Shown here piece by piece: positions 1 through 5,689 of a stretch of 9,299 bases of DNA (its first letter is position 1; each line of letters opens with the position of its first letter). Source of the stretch: Candidatus Hydrogenedentota bacterium (GTDB lineage Bacteria; Hydrogenedentota; Hydrogenedentia; Hydrogenedentales; CAITNO01); assembly GCA_029554925.1 (NCBI GenBank), contig JAKPUV010000473.1, positions 1-9,299 of the forward strand, written 5' to 3'. The notes beneath the pieces were generated by a model, which saw nothing but the letters and a program-made list of their open reading frames with translations, made no database searches and was not told the DNA's origin. The translations under genes and the position numbers were made by a program.

Positions 1-74
1 GGATCGTGCGCGAGGTGAAGCCCGTGAGCCGGAAGAAGATGCTGCGCGAAATGGTGCGAAGGGCGGGCGGCTGA
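1..74 (+). CDS. 3' end of an unrecognised gene (partial)
   Basis: The first complete codon starts at position 3 and the frame runs 23 codons to TGA at 72-74. Third positions are G or C in 21 of 23 codons, as in the other genes of this window, which supports real coding. The visible C-terminus is basic (it includes VSRKKMLREMVRRAGG) and carries no domain I can name. It converges on larE with only 16 bp between the two stop codons, and there is no hairpin plus T-run terminator in that gap. Function cannot be assigned from this fragment. Confidence 0.6.
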   Translation, partial: IVREVKPVSRKKMLREMVRRAGG

Positions 75-90
75 CCGGGCGCCCCTCCCC

Positions 91-909
91 CTACGCCGTG
101 CTGCCGGTGCGGTAGCCCGCCAGGTCCACCGTGACGTGGCGGTAGCCCAGCCCGCGCAGGGTCTCCACGAGCTGTTCGCGGAGCCCGGGTTCGAGCACCC
201 TGGGGAGGTCCGCCGGGTCCACCTCGATGCGGCAGAGGTCGCCGTGGTGGCGGGCGCGGTACTGCCTGAACCCGAGCGCACGCAGGCACTCCTCCGCCCG
301 CTCAACGCGCAGCAGGTCCTCCGGCGACAGCGCCACGCCCTTGGGAAACCGCGACGACAAACACGCGAAGGACGGCTTGTCCCAGGTGGGCAGGCCGCGG
401 CGGCGGCTCAGGGCGCGGATGTCGTCCTTCGTGAGGCCGGCCTCGGCGAGGGGCGCGCGCACGCCCTGCTCCCGCGCCGCCAGCGCGCCGAGGCGCGTGG
501 GGTCGAGGGCGTCGTCGGCGATTTCGCCGTGGGCCACCACGGCGACGCCGCAGGCGTCCGCGTGGGCCCGCAGGGAGGCGAACAGCGTGGCCTTGCAGTG
601 GTAGCAGCGGCGGCCGTCGTTGCGGCGGTAGTCCTCCAGATCGAACTCGCGGGTCTGGATCACGTCCAGCCGCCAGCCCCGCGCGGCGGCCAGCGCCCGC
701 GCCTCCGCCAGCTCCGCGCGCGGGATGCTCGGCGAGTCGGCGATGACCAGCAGCGCGCGGTCCCCGAGCGCCTCATGGGCCATGTCGGCCAGGTATGACG
801 AGTCCACGCCGCCGGAATAGGCGACCAGAACGGACCCGCACGCCTCCAGAATGCCGCGCAGGGCGTCCTCCTTGGCGGCGACCTCGGGGGAGAGTGTGTT
901 GTCGGTCAT
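91..909 (-). CDS. larE: LarE-family ATP-dependent sulfur transferase
   Basis: 272 aa, close to the usual family length. LarE adenylates a carboxylate of the pyridinium dinucleotide precursor and adds sulfur to make the nickel-pincer nucleotide cofactor (lactate racemase LarA and relatives); it is cytoplasmic. Visible motifs: an N-terminal PP-loop SGGVDSS at 32-38, RCYHCK at 101-106 (Cys102, Cys105), KPSFACLSSRFPKG at 178-191 (Cys183), and the C-terminal LGYRHVTVDLAGYRTG signature. From memory, the single-cysteine sacrificial Lactobacillus enzyme lacks the CxxC pair, whereas homologs with three active-site cysteines bind a [4Fe-4S] cluster; this protein resembles the latter. The start is the ATG preceded by GGAG about 8 nt upstream. 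A longer frame runs on upstream inside feoB but that part is Arg/Pro-rich shadow sequence. The start lies 17 bp after the feoB stop, so it is very likely the last gene of the feo operon. No larA, larB or larC is visible. Confidence 0.9.
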   Translation of the reverse strand: MTDNTLSPEVAAKEDALRGILEACGSVLVAYSGGVDSSYLADMAHEALGDRALLVIADSPSIPRAELAEARALAAARGWRLDVIQTREFDLEDYRRNDGRRCYHCKATLFASLRAHADACGVAVVAHGEIADDALDPTRLGALAAREQGVRAPLAEAGLTKDDIRALSRRRGLPTWDKPSFACLSSRFPKGVALSPEDLLRVERAEECLRALGFRQYRARHHGDLCRIEVDPADLPRVLEPGLREQLVETLRGLGYRHVTVDLAGYRTGSTA

Positions 910-926
910 GGGCGGTCTCCGTTGCC

Positions 927-3140
927 TCACCCGAATCCCAGCAGGCGGCCGCCCTGGAAGACGGCGGCTGCGAGGACGAAGGCGATGGTGGTGGCGTAGA
1001 CGGTGGCGAAGAGGGGCCATTTCCAGGTGCCGGTCTCGCGGCGGATGACGGCGATGGTGGTGACGCAGGGGGCGTAGAGCATGACGAAGAGCATCATGGC
1101 GAAGGCGCGGAGGGGGGGCCAGCCGGGGGCCTCGCGCAGGCGCGCGGAGAGGGAGGCGTCCATGTCGGGCGCCTCCTCCTCCATGGCGTAGACGGTGGCC
1201 ATGGCGCCGATGACGACCTCCTTGGCGGCGAAGCCGCCGATGAGCGCGATGTTCACGCGCCAGTCGAAACCGGCGGCGGCGGTGACGGGCTCCAGGGCGC
1301 GGCCGGCGCGGCCGGCGAAACTGTGGGCGACGGCCTCGGAGGGCGAGGGGGTCGTCCCGTCGGCGTTTGCCGGGGGGCGGGGGAAGTACATGACGGCCCA
1401 CAGCAGGATATTGATGGCGAGGATGACGGTGCCGGCCTTGCGGATGTAGAGCCAGGTGCGCTCGGCGGTGTGCAGGAGGACGCCGCGGGGCACGGGCATG
1501 TGGTAGGGGGGCAGCTCCATGACGAAGGGGGTCTGCTCGCCGCGCAGGACGGTGCGGCGCAGGACCCACGCGGCGCACAGCGCCACGACCCATGACAGCC
1601 CCCACAGCAGGAGCATGAGCGGGGTGCGGCGGTCGGGGAAGAAGGCGGCGATGAGCACGGCGTAGACGGGCATCTTCGCGCCGCAGTTCATGAACGGCGC
1701 GACGAGCATGGTGATGATGCGGTCCTTCTCCTCGCGCAGGGTGCGCGTGGCCATCACGCCGGGGACGGCGCAGCCGCCCGCGCCCAGGCCGCCGGAGACG
1801 ATGAGCGCGATGATGGACTTGCCCTGGAGCCCGAAGGCGCGCAGGAGCCGGTCGAGGATGAAGGCGACGCGGGCGATGTACCCGCTGTCCTCGAGCGCGG
1901 CGATGAAGAGGAACATGAAGAAGATGAGGGGCACAAAGCCGAGGACCCCGCCCACGCCCTTCACCAGCGCGGCGTCGAGCAGGGAGTGCAGCATGGGGTA
2001 GTCCGGGCGCAGCCCGTCAAGCAGGCCGGACAGCGCCTCGAAGCACCCCTCGACCACCCCCGTAGGGCTGGCCCAGCCGCCGGCCCAGGGGATCCACGCC
2101 CACTCGTCGGACAGCTTGAACACCCAGAAGAACAGGGCGGCCACCACGCCCACGAGGATCACCGGCCCCGCCACGCGGTTGCACACGACGGCGTCTATCT
2201 TCTCCGTCGTGTCGCGCCGGGACAGGGGGGTGATATGGACGCACTGGCGCGCGGCGCCCGCCGCGACACCGTAGCGGCGCTCGGCCACGATGGTCGCCGC
2301 GTCGTCGTCGAAATGCCGCTCCACGCGGGCTGCGGCCGCCGCGACGGCGGCCTCCAGCTCCGCGGCGCGGGCGGCGGCGAGCCGGAACACCTCGGCGGAG
2401 ACCGGGCCGTCGCGCTCGAGAAGCTTGACGGCGAACCAGGGCGCGGTGCGGTGCGGCCCCGGGGGCAGCAGTCCGGCGAGCTTTTCGGCGAGGGCGTCCA
2501 CCTCCTCGTCCACCACGTGGCCGTAGCGGACCAGCGTGGGGGTGACGGGATGCGTCCCCTCAATCACCCCGGCGCAGGCCTCGGCCAAGGCCTCCACACC
2601 CGTGCCCCGGCTGCCCACGGTGGGAATGACCGGCACCCCCAGCATTTTGGAAAGCGCGGTGTGGTCCACCCGGATGCCCCGCTTTTCCGCGAGGTCCGCC
2701 ATGTTGAGGGCGATGACCACCGGGGTCCGCGTTTCCAGGAGCTGGACGGTGAAGTAGAGGTTGCGCTCGAGGTTCGTGGCGTCGACGACGTTCACGATGA
2801 CGCCGGGGGGATGGTTCAGCAGGAAGTCCCGCGCCACCACCTCCTCCTGCGAGTAGGCGGTGAGGGAGTAGGTGCCCGGCAGGTCCACCACGGTGTACGG
2901 GCGCCCGCCGGCGCGCAGCACCCCCTCCTTGCACTCCACCGTGACGCCGGGATAGTTGCTCACCTGCTGGACGGAGCCTGTCAGGGCGTTGAAGAGGCTG
3001 GTCTTGCCCGCGTTGGGGTTGCCCGCGAGCGCGATGAGGGGTTCGCGGCCCGGTGCGCCGCCGGGTGCGGGGTCCCCGTCCCAGGCCCCGCCGCCCCGCC
3101 TGCGGCGGCGGACCGGTCCCATGCCGCCGCGGCCGATCAC
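927..3140 (-). CDS. feoB: Ferrous iron transport protein B (FeoB)
   Basis: 737 aa inner-membrane Fe(II) transporter with an N-terminal G-protein domain. GTPase motifs: G1 GNPNAGKTS (40-48), G2 GVTVE (65-69), G3 DLPGT (86-90), G4 NMAD (146-149), G5 SRGTG (177-181). A helical linker to about 300 is followed by the membrane part with two gate-like halves. Family signatures there include EDSGYIARVAFILDRLL, GCAVPGVMATRTL, PFMNCGAKMPVYAVL, AKEVVIGAM and LYAPCVTTIAVIRRETG. The first codon is GTG, overlapping the feoA stop (GTGA), so translational coupling is likely. An in-frame ATG lies six codons later (3122) and no standard start occurs between it and G1. The roughly 30 residues before the G domain are Arg/Gly/Pro-rich, longer than the few residues most FeoBs have there. 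Length is near the family norm (E. coli about 770). Confidence 0.97.
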   Translation of the reverse strand: MIGRGGMGPVRRRRRGGGAWDGDPAPGGAPGREPLIALAGNPNAGKTSLFNALTGSVQQVSNYPGVTVECKEGVLRAGGRPYTVVDLPGTYSLTAYSQEEVVARDFLLNHPPGVIVNVVDATNLERNLYFTVQLLETRTPVVIALNMADLAEKRGIRVDHTALSKMLGVPVIPTVGSRGTGVEALAEACAGVIEGTHPVTPTLVRYGHVVDEEVDALAEKLAGLLPPGPHRTAPWFAVKLLERDGPVSAEVFRLAAARAAELEAAVAAAAARVERHFDDDAATIVAERRYGVAAGAARQCVHITPLSRRDTTEKIDAVVCNRVAGPVILVGVVAALFFWVFKLSDEWAWIPWAGGWASPTGVVEGCFEALSGLLDGLRPDYPMLHSLLDAALVKGVGGVLGFVPLIFFMFLFIAALEDSGYIARVAFILDRLLRAFGLQGKSIIALIVSGGLGAGGCAVPGVMATRTLREEKDRIITMLVAPFMNCGAKMPVYAVLIAAFFPDRRTPLMLLLWGLSWVVALCAAWVLRRTVLRGEQTPFVMELPPYHMPVPRGVLLHTAERTWLYIRKAGTVILAINILLWAVMYFPRPPANADGTTPSPSEAVAHSFAGRAGRALEPVTAAAGFDWRVNIALIGGFAAKEVVIGAMATVYAMEEEAPDMDASLSARLREAPGWPPLRAFAMMLFVMLYAPCVTTIAVIRRETGTWKWPLFATVYATTIAFVLAAAVFQGGRLLGFG

Positions 3141-3388
3141 GAAACGACGGGCTCCACCTCGATCAGCGCCGCCTCTTTCTCCCGCAGGGCCAGGTGGTAG
3201 TTCTTCACCACCACCTCGATGGGGTCGCCCATGGGCGCGCGGCGGACCACCTGCACCTCCGCCCCCCGCGTGATCCCCATGTCCAGCAGGCGCTGGCGCA
3301 CACTCCGCGACCCCGTCCGCCCGATGCGGACGATGCGGCCCCGTTCCCCGTCGAGGAGTCCGGGCAGTGTTTTCAGCGTCACCGCCAT
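3137..3388 (-). CDS. feoA: Ferrous iron transport protein A (FeoA)
   Basis: 83 aa, a small SH3-like cytoplasmic protein that works with FeoB. Features seen: an N-terminal L-x-x-LxxGExGxIVRI segment, RQRLLDMGITRGAEVQVV in the middle, then RAPMGDPIEVVVKNYHLALREKEAALIEV, the classic end of the fold (aPxGdPi, aLR, ea..i.V). I prefer the ATG at 3388 because AAAGGTGA sits 7 nt before it. The ATG at 3412 would add eight residues but has no ribosome-binding site and would overlap the preceding gene by 8 bp. The stop codon overlaps the feoB GTG. The protein is separate from FeoB, unlike the fused FeoAB of some bacteria. Confidence 0.93.
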   Translation of the reverse strand: MAVTLKTLPGLLDGERGRIVRIGRTGSRSVRQRLLDMGITRGAEVQVVRRAPMGDPIEVVVKNYHLALREKEAALIEVEPVVS

Positions 3389-3395
3389 GGGTTGG

Positions 3396-3403
3396 TCACC
3401 TTT
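3396..3403 (-). promoter_or_regulatory. Ribosome binding site deciding the feoA start
   Basis: AAAGGTGA on the minus strand, 7 nt before the ATG at 3388. It lies inside the alternative N-terminal extension from 3412, whose own upstream sequence (ggcggccccc) has no purine-rich site. This is the reason for choosing the shorter feoA. Confidence 0.6.
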
Positions 3404-3404
3404 G

Positions 3405-3611
3405 TCAGACATGGGGGCCGCCCGCCGGGCCGGGCCGGGAAACGCCGCACGCCTCCGGCGGCACGGGGCAGGTGCCCGCCGCGGTGTGCGGGCACCCCGC
3501 GCAGGTGCCGCAGGGGTTTTCCTTCGCGCGCAGGGAGCGGCGGAGGAAGTGGACGGTCACGGCGGCGGCCGCCGCAAGAATGACCGCAACCAGGGCGTTT
3601 TCAAGCGTCAC
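3405..3611 (-). CDS. FeoB-associated Cys-rich membrane protein
   Basis: 68 aa. One N-terminal membrane span (about 5-23, ENALVAVILAAAAAVTVHFL) is followed by a basic stretch RRSLRAK (stop-transfer, likely cytoplasmic) and a short tail with five cysteines at 34, 37, 40, 48 and 55 (CxxCxxC-x7-C-x6-C). This is the pattern of the small proteins named after their constant link to FeoB. They are thought to help Fe(II) delivery or FeoB function, though the exact role is unsettled. The start is GTG with GGGAG 7 nt upstream (3619-3623). It is the first gene of the feo operon, about 60 nt downstream of the predicted transcription start; feoA follows with a 16-bp gap from the preferred start. Confidence 0.85.
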   Translation of the reverse strand: MTLENALVAVILAAAAAVTVHFLRRSLRAKENPCGTCAGCPHTAAGTCPVPPEACGVSRPGPAGGPHV

Positions 3612-3660
3612 GTCCGGTCTCCCGGTGTTTTCTCATCGTGGGATGCGAGAGTTAATGGGG

Positions 3661-3681
3661 CTAAACATTCTGTGTGTTTAG
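3661..3681. promoter_or_regulatory. Palindromic operator candidate of the feo operon
   Basis: Perfect 7-bp arms CTAAACA (3661-3667) and TGTTTAG (3675-3681) around a 7-nt centre. The site is AT-rich in a very GC-rich region. It runs from the edge of the predicted -10 to about +12 of the operon, where a bound repressor would block transcription. feo operons are normally repressed by iron-loaded Fur or DtxR-family proteins. The site does not match the GATAATGAT-type Fur box and is only loosely like DtxR-type TTAG...CTAA boxes, so the regulator is unknown. Confidence 0.5.
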
Positions 3682-3709
3682 TATACACCCCCCCGTCGCC
3701 CCCGCGCAA
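3680..3709 (-). promoter_or_regulatory. Predicted promoter of the feo operon
   Basis: Minus-strand TTGCGC (3704-3709), 18-nt spacer, TATACT (3680-3685). The start site would be near 3673, giving a leader of about 60 nt before the GTG at 3611. The same TTGCGC-N18-TATnCT layout occurs upstream of the glycosyltransferase gene (8370-8399). It lies in the 108-bp gap after the S41 gene; I see no terminator with a T-run in that gap. Confidence 0.45.
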
Positions 3710-3719
3710 CCCGGCCCCG

Positions 3720-5195
3720 TCAGGCGCCCGGCGCCCCCGTGAGACGCGCCACCGCCATGTCCAGCAGCGGGTCGCGCCCCTGGTTGAAGTGCGCGTCGAG
3801 CTCCACCGGTGTCAGCGGGGGCACGATGTCCGGCAGGATGCCGCCGATGTCGCGGGCGTCCGTCGAGACGACCACCCGGCCGGAGGCGTCCACCAGGCGG
3901 CCGATGGGATAGTGGATCACGTGGCCGCGGGGCATGCGGATCTCGCCGCCCACCTTTGCGAGGGCGCCATCGGTGCCGAGGAAGCCCATGACGGTGACGT
4001 TGGGGAGGCCCTGAAGGGCCAGGGCGATGAGCTGCCCCGTGTCCTTGGTGGTGCGGTGCACGAGCACGACGACGGGCACGTCGAGCCCGGGGAGTTCGGG
4101 GGAGAACTCGGCGCACTCGCCCGTCTCCAGCGCGAAGCCGCCCTTGTCGGGGTCGTAGCAGACCATGCACCCGAGGCTGCGGGACTCCCTGAGGAAGGGG
4201 GCGGCGAAGACGCGGGCGAGCTTGAGGTCGCCGCCCGTGTTGCCCCGCAGGTCGAGGACGACCCCCCGCACCTTTTCGCGGGCGAAACGCTCGACGGCCT
4301 TTTTGTAGGCGCGCTCGGGGAAGGGGGCGGTCATGGTGGCGGACTGGAAATGGATGCGGAGAAGGCCCACGCCACCATCGAGGATTTTGGCCTCGAAGGG
4401 GGACTCCATCTCGCTGTAGGGGTGGCTATAGTCCACGATGTCGCCCATGCCGAGGTACTGGTCGTTCTGCGCCGTGAGGATCACGGTGATCCGGCGCTTC
4501 TCGCCGGGGCGCTGGAAGACCACCCGGGCCTCGCTGCCCACGGGCCCGCGGGTGAGGAGCATGCACTTGTCCAGCAGGCGCCCCACATAGGTCGGCGCGG
4601 GCGCGGACGCCCACTCTGCGGGGGCCTGCTCCAGCGCCTGGCGGACCGGCACGCCGTTCCATTCCAGGATTTCGGCGCCCCAGCAGATGCCCGCCGCCTC
4701 GGCGGGCCCGTTCTTGGCGACCCGGTAGACAATCAGGCGGTCATCGGCCAGGGGCGCGACGGAAAACCCGAACCCCCCGCCGACGGCCTCCTGCCGGTAG
4801 GCCTCCTCCATGCTGATGTCCACATAACTGTCCGGAATGGAGTGGACATATTCTCGGAGGGCGAGGTAGAAGGCGCGGGCGTCGTCGCGGGCCTGGGCGT
4901 CGGCCACGCGCAGGGAGAACCGGTCGTAGAGCTCCTCCCAGGCGACGCCCTTCCACTCGGTGAAGGGGTACTCGCGGGAGAGCTTGGCGTGGAGCGCGTC
5001 AAAGGACTCGGTCCACGAGAGATCCTGATAGTCGCCCTCGTAGCGCAGCGTGTCCAGCCGGTTCATGCCGGCGGGGAAGGGCAGGCGCAGGCCGAGGCCC
5101 GGGATGCGGCTCTGAACGCATCCGGCGAGGAGCAGGCAGACCGCCGCCAGGGGGGCCAGGCGGAAACGGCTCAATGTCGCCCTGCTGCGCGGCAT
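3720..5195 (-). CDS. S41-family lipoprotein, probably without peptidase activity
   Basis: 491 aa. A basic N-terminus (MPRSR), hydrophobic stretch and lipobox LAGC with Cys26 predict an exported lipoprotein. Regions: helical N-terminal part 55-125; PDZ-like domain about 138-240 (GGGFGFSV...GPAEAAGICWGAEILEWNGVPV); S41 catalytic fold about 273-462 (GVGLLRIHFQ, VVLDLRGNTGGD at 312-323, VVVLVH at 375-380, GILPDIVPPLTP near the end). In active S41 enzymes the segment after the VVVLV strand is N-R-x-(T/S)-x-S-(A)-G/S-E with Ser as nucleophile; here it reads HRTTKDTGQLIALALQ, with Asp385 at that place and no serine from 366 to 437. The carboxy-terminal-processing lysine 25 residues later is absent too. 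A binding or scaffold role is therefore more likely. Start: the ATG at 5195 with GGAG upstream; the frame stays open to 5387 but those residues lack signal-peptide character and contain the promoter motif. It stands alone between the HTH gene and the feo operon. Confidence 0.85.
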   Translation of the reverse strand: MPRSRATLSRFRLAPLAAVCLLLAGCVQSRIPGLGLRLPFPAGMNRLDTLRYEGDYQDLSWTESFDALHAKLSREYPFTEWKGVAWEELYDRFSLRVADAQARDDARAFYLALREYVHSIPDSYVDISMEEAYRQEAVGGGFGFSVAPLADDRLIVYRVAKNGPAEAAGICWGAEILEWNGVPVRQALEQAPAEWASAPAPTYVGRLLDKCMLLTRGPVGSEARVVFQRPGEKRRITVILTAQNDQYLGMGDIVDYSHPYSEMESPFEAKILDGGVGLLRIHFQSATMTAPFPERAYKKAVERFAREKVRGVVLDLRGNTGGDLKLARVFAAPFLRESRSLGCMVCYDPDKGGFALETGECAEFSPELPGLDVPVVVLVHRTTKDTGQLIALALQGLPNVTVMGFLGTDGALAKVGGEIRMPRGHVIHYPIGRLVDASGRVVVSTDARDIGGILPDIVPPLTPVELDAHFNQGRDPLLDMAVARLTGAPGA

Positions 5196-5272
5196 GGGAC
5201 ACTCCAGTGCGTCGGGACACTTGCCTTTGCGGATGAAACGTTTCCGGGGCGCGGACGCGTTGACGGACCGGC

Positions 5273-5289
5273 CCGGAGGGGATCTCCGG
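5273..5289. other. Small inverted repeat in the S41 gene leader
   Basis: CCGGAG (5273-5278), 5-nt loop, CTCCGG (5284-5289). It lies within the roughly 127-nt predicted leader of the S41 lipoprotein mRNA, well upstream of the ribosome binding site. It has no following T-run, so it is not a terminator. Its role is unknown and chance is possible in GC-rich DNA. Confidence 0.25.
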
Positions 5290-5328
5290 AGGAGGAGGAA
5301 ACGCGCTCCCGCGCCTGAAAACAGCGGA

Positions 5329-5341
5329 ATTATGGCACATT
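5329..5341 (-). promoter_or_regulatory. Extended -10 promoter of the S41 lipoprotein gene
   Basis: The minus strand reads AATGTGCCATAAT: CATAAT (5329-5334) is a 5/6 match to TATAAT, preceded by TGC and TGTG, an extended -10. No good -35 is seen; the position is taken by the alternating palindrome GGCGCGCGCGCC (5343-5354). The same 13 bases occur upstream of the RND gene at 8527-8539. It lies in the 188-bp gap between the HTH gene and the S41 gene, about 130 nt from the start codon. Confidence 0.5.
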
Positions 5342-5383
5342 CGGCGCGCGCGCCGCACCTTTGCCGGGCGGCCGCCGGGCGGG

Positions 5384-5611
5384 TCATTTTCCGCCGAAAT
5401 GCCCGTCGAGAAAGAACACCTCCTCCAGGGGGCGGACGAGGGCCCGGGCGATCCGGATGCCCAGGGAAAGGGAGGGGTCCACCGTGCGCTGCTCCAGGGA
5501 AATGATGGTCTGCCGCGATACGCCCACCTCCTCGGCGAGGGCGGTCTGCGTCTTTCCGGCGGCGAGCCGGAATTTGCGGACATTATTCTTCACTACCCAA
5601 CGGGATTTCAT
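5384..5611 (-). CDS. Small HTH_3 (Xre-type) transcriptional regulator
   Basis: 75 aa from the ATG at 5611. One helix-turn-helix domain fills about 10-64: NNVRKFRLAAGKTQTALAEEVGVSRQTIISLEQRTVDPSLSLGIRIARALVRPLEEVFFLD. The recognition-helix region VSRQTIISLE and the tail PSLSLGIRIARAL..PLEEVF are typical of the short cytoplasmic COG1476-like regulators. There is no ligand or dimerisation domain beyond this. No Shine-Dalgarno site precedes the ATG. A TTG at 5647 would add 12 residues and coincides with the predicted transcription start, so a leaderless longer form is possible but less likely by family length. Members often sit beside a small membrane protein; none is seen here. The promoter palindromes suggest self-regulation, and the targets are otherwise unknown. 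Confidence 0.82.
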   Translation of the reverse strand: MKSRWVVKNNVRKFRLAAGKTQTALAEEVGVSRQTIISLEQRTVDPSLSLGIRIARALVRPLEEVFFLDGHFGGK

Positions 5612-5653
5612 GTGGTTAAATTTAGCACACGGCGGAGTCGAAATCAAGTAATA

Positions 5654-5681
5654 ACTGTATTACATAGCAATGTAATGTCAA
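5654..5681 (-). promoter_or_regulatory. Predicted promoter of the HTH regulator gene
   Basis: Minus-strand TTGACA (5676-5681), a perfect -35 consensus, 16-nt spacer, then TACAGT (5654-5659) as a 4/6 -10. The predicted start is near 5647-5649. The stretch is markedly AT-rich against its surroundings and begins just after the TAA of the upstream glycosyltransferase gene. Confidence 0.55.
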
Positions 5682-5689
5682 CCTTACAT
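5659..5689. promoter_or_regulatory. Operator candidate: TTACAT/ATGTAA half-sites
   Basis: ATTACAT-AGCA-ATGTAAT (5659-5676) is a perfect dyad with 7-bp arms. Its inner 16 bp fill exactly the -35/-10 spacer of the HTH gene promoter. A third half-site TTACAT follows at 5684-5689, overlapping the stop codon of the upstream gene, and forms a second dyad with the 5670-5675 half-site across 8 nt. A regulator bound here would block RNA polymerase. The HTH protein encoded just downstream is the obvious candidate (inference). Confidence 0.55.

Noticed and set aside
910..1605. N-terminal extension of the larE frame into feoB
   Set aside because: The extra residues are Arg/Pro/His-rich shadow sequence of feoB; the family start and a GGAG site support 909.
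1986..3200. Open frame on the plus strand (404 codons)
   Set aside because: Antisense to feoB, whose motifs are unmistakable; no ribosome binding site or domain.
3661..3681. Classical Fur box
   Set aside because: The palindrome does not resemble repeats of GATAAT; only its position suggests iron control.
3219..5318. Open frame on the plus strand (699 codons)
   Set aside because: Antisense to the Cys-rich protein, the feo promoter and the S41 gene; low-complexity His/Gly/Asp-rich product without family signs.
5343..5354. GGCGCGCGCGCC as a separate regulatory site
   Set aside because: A perfect palindrome, but short and of a kind expected by chance at this G+C; noted only as part of the promoter context.
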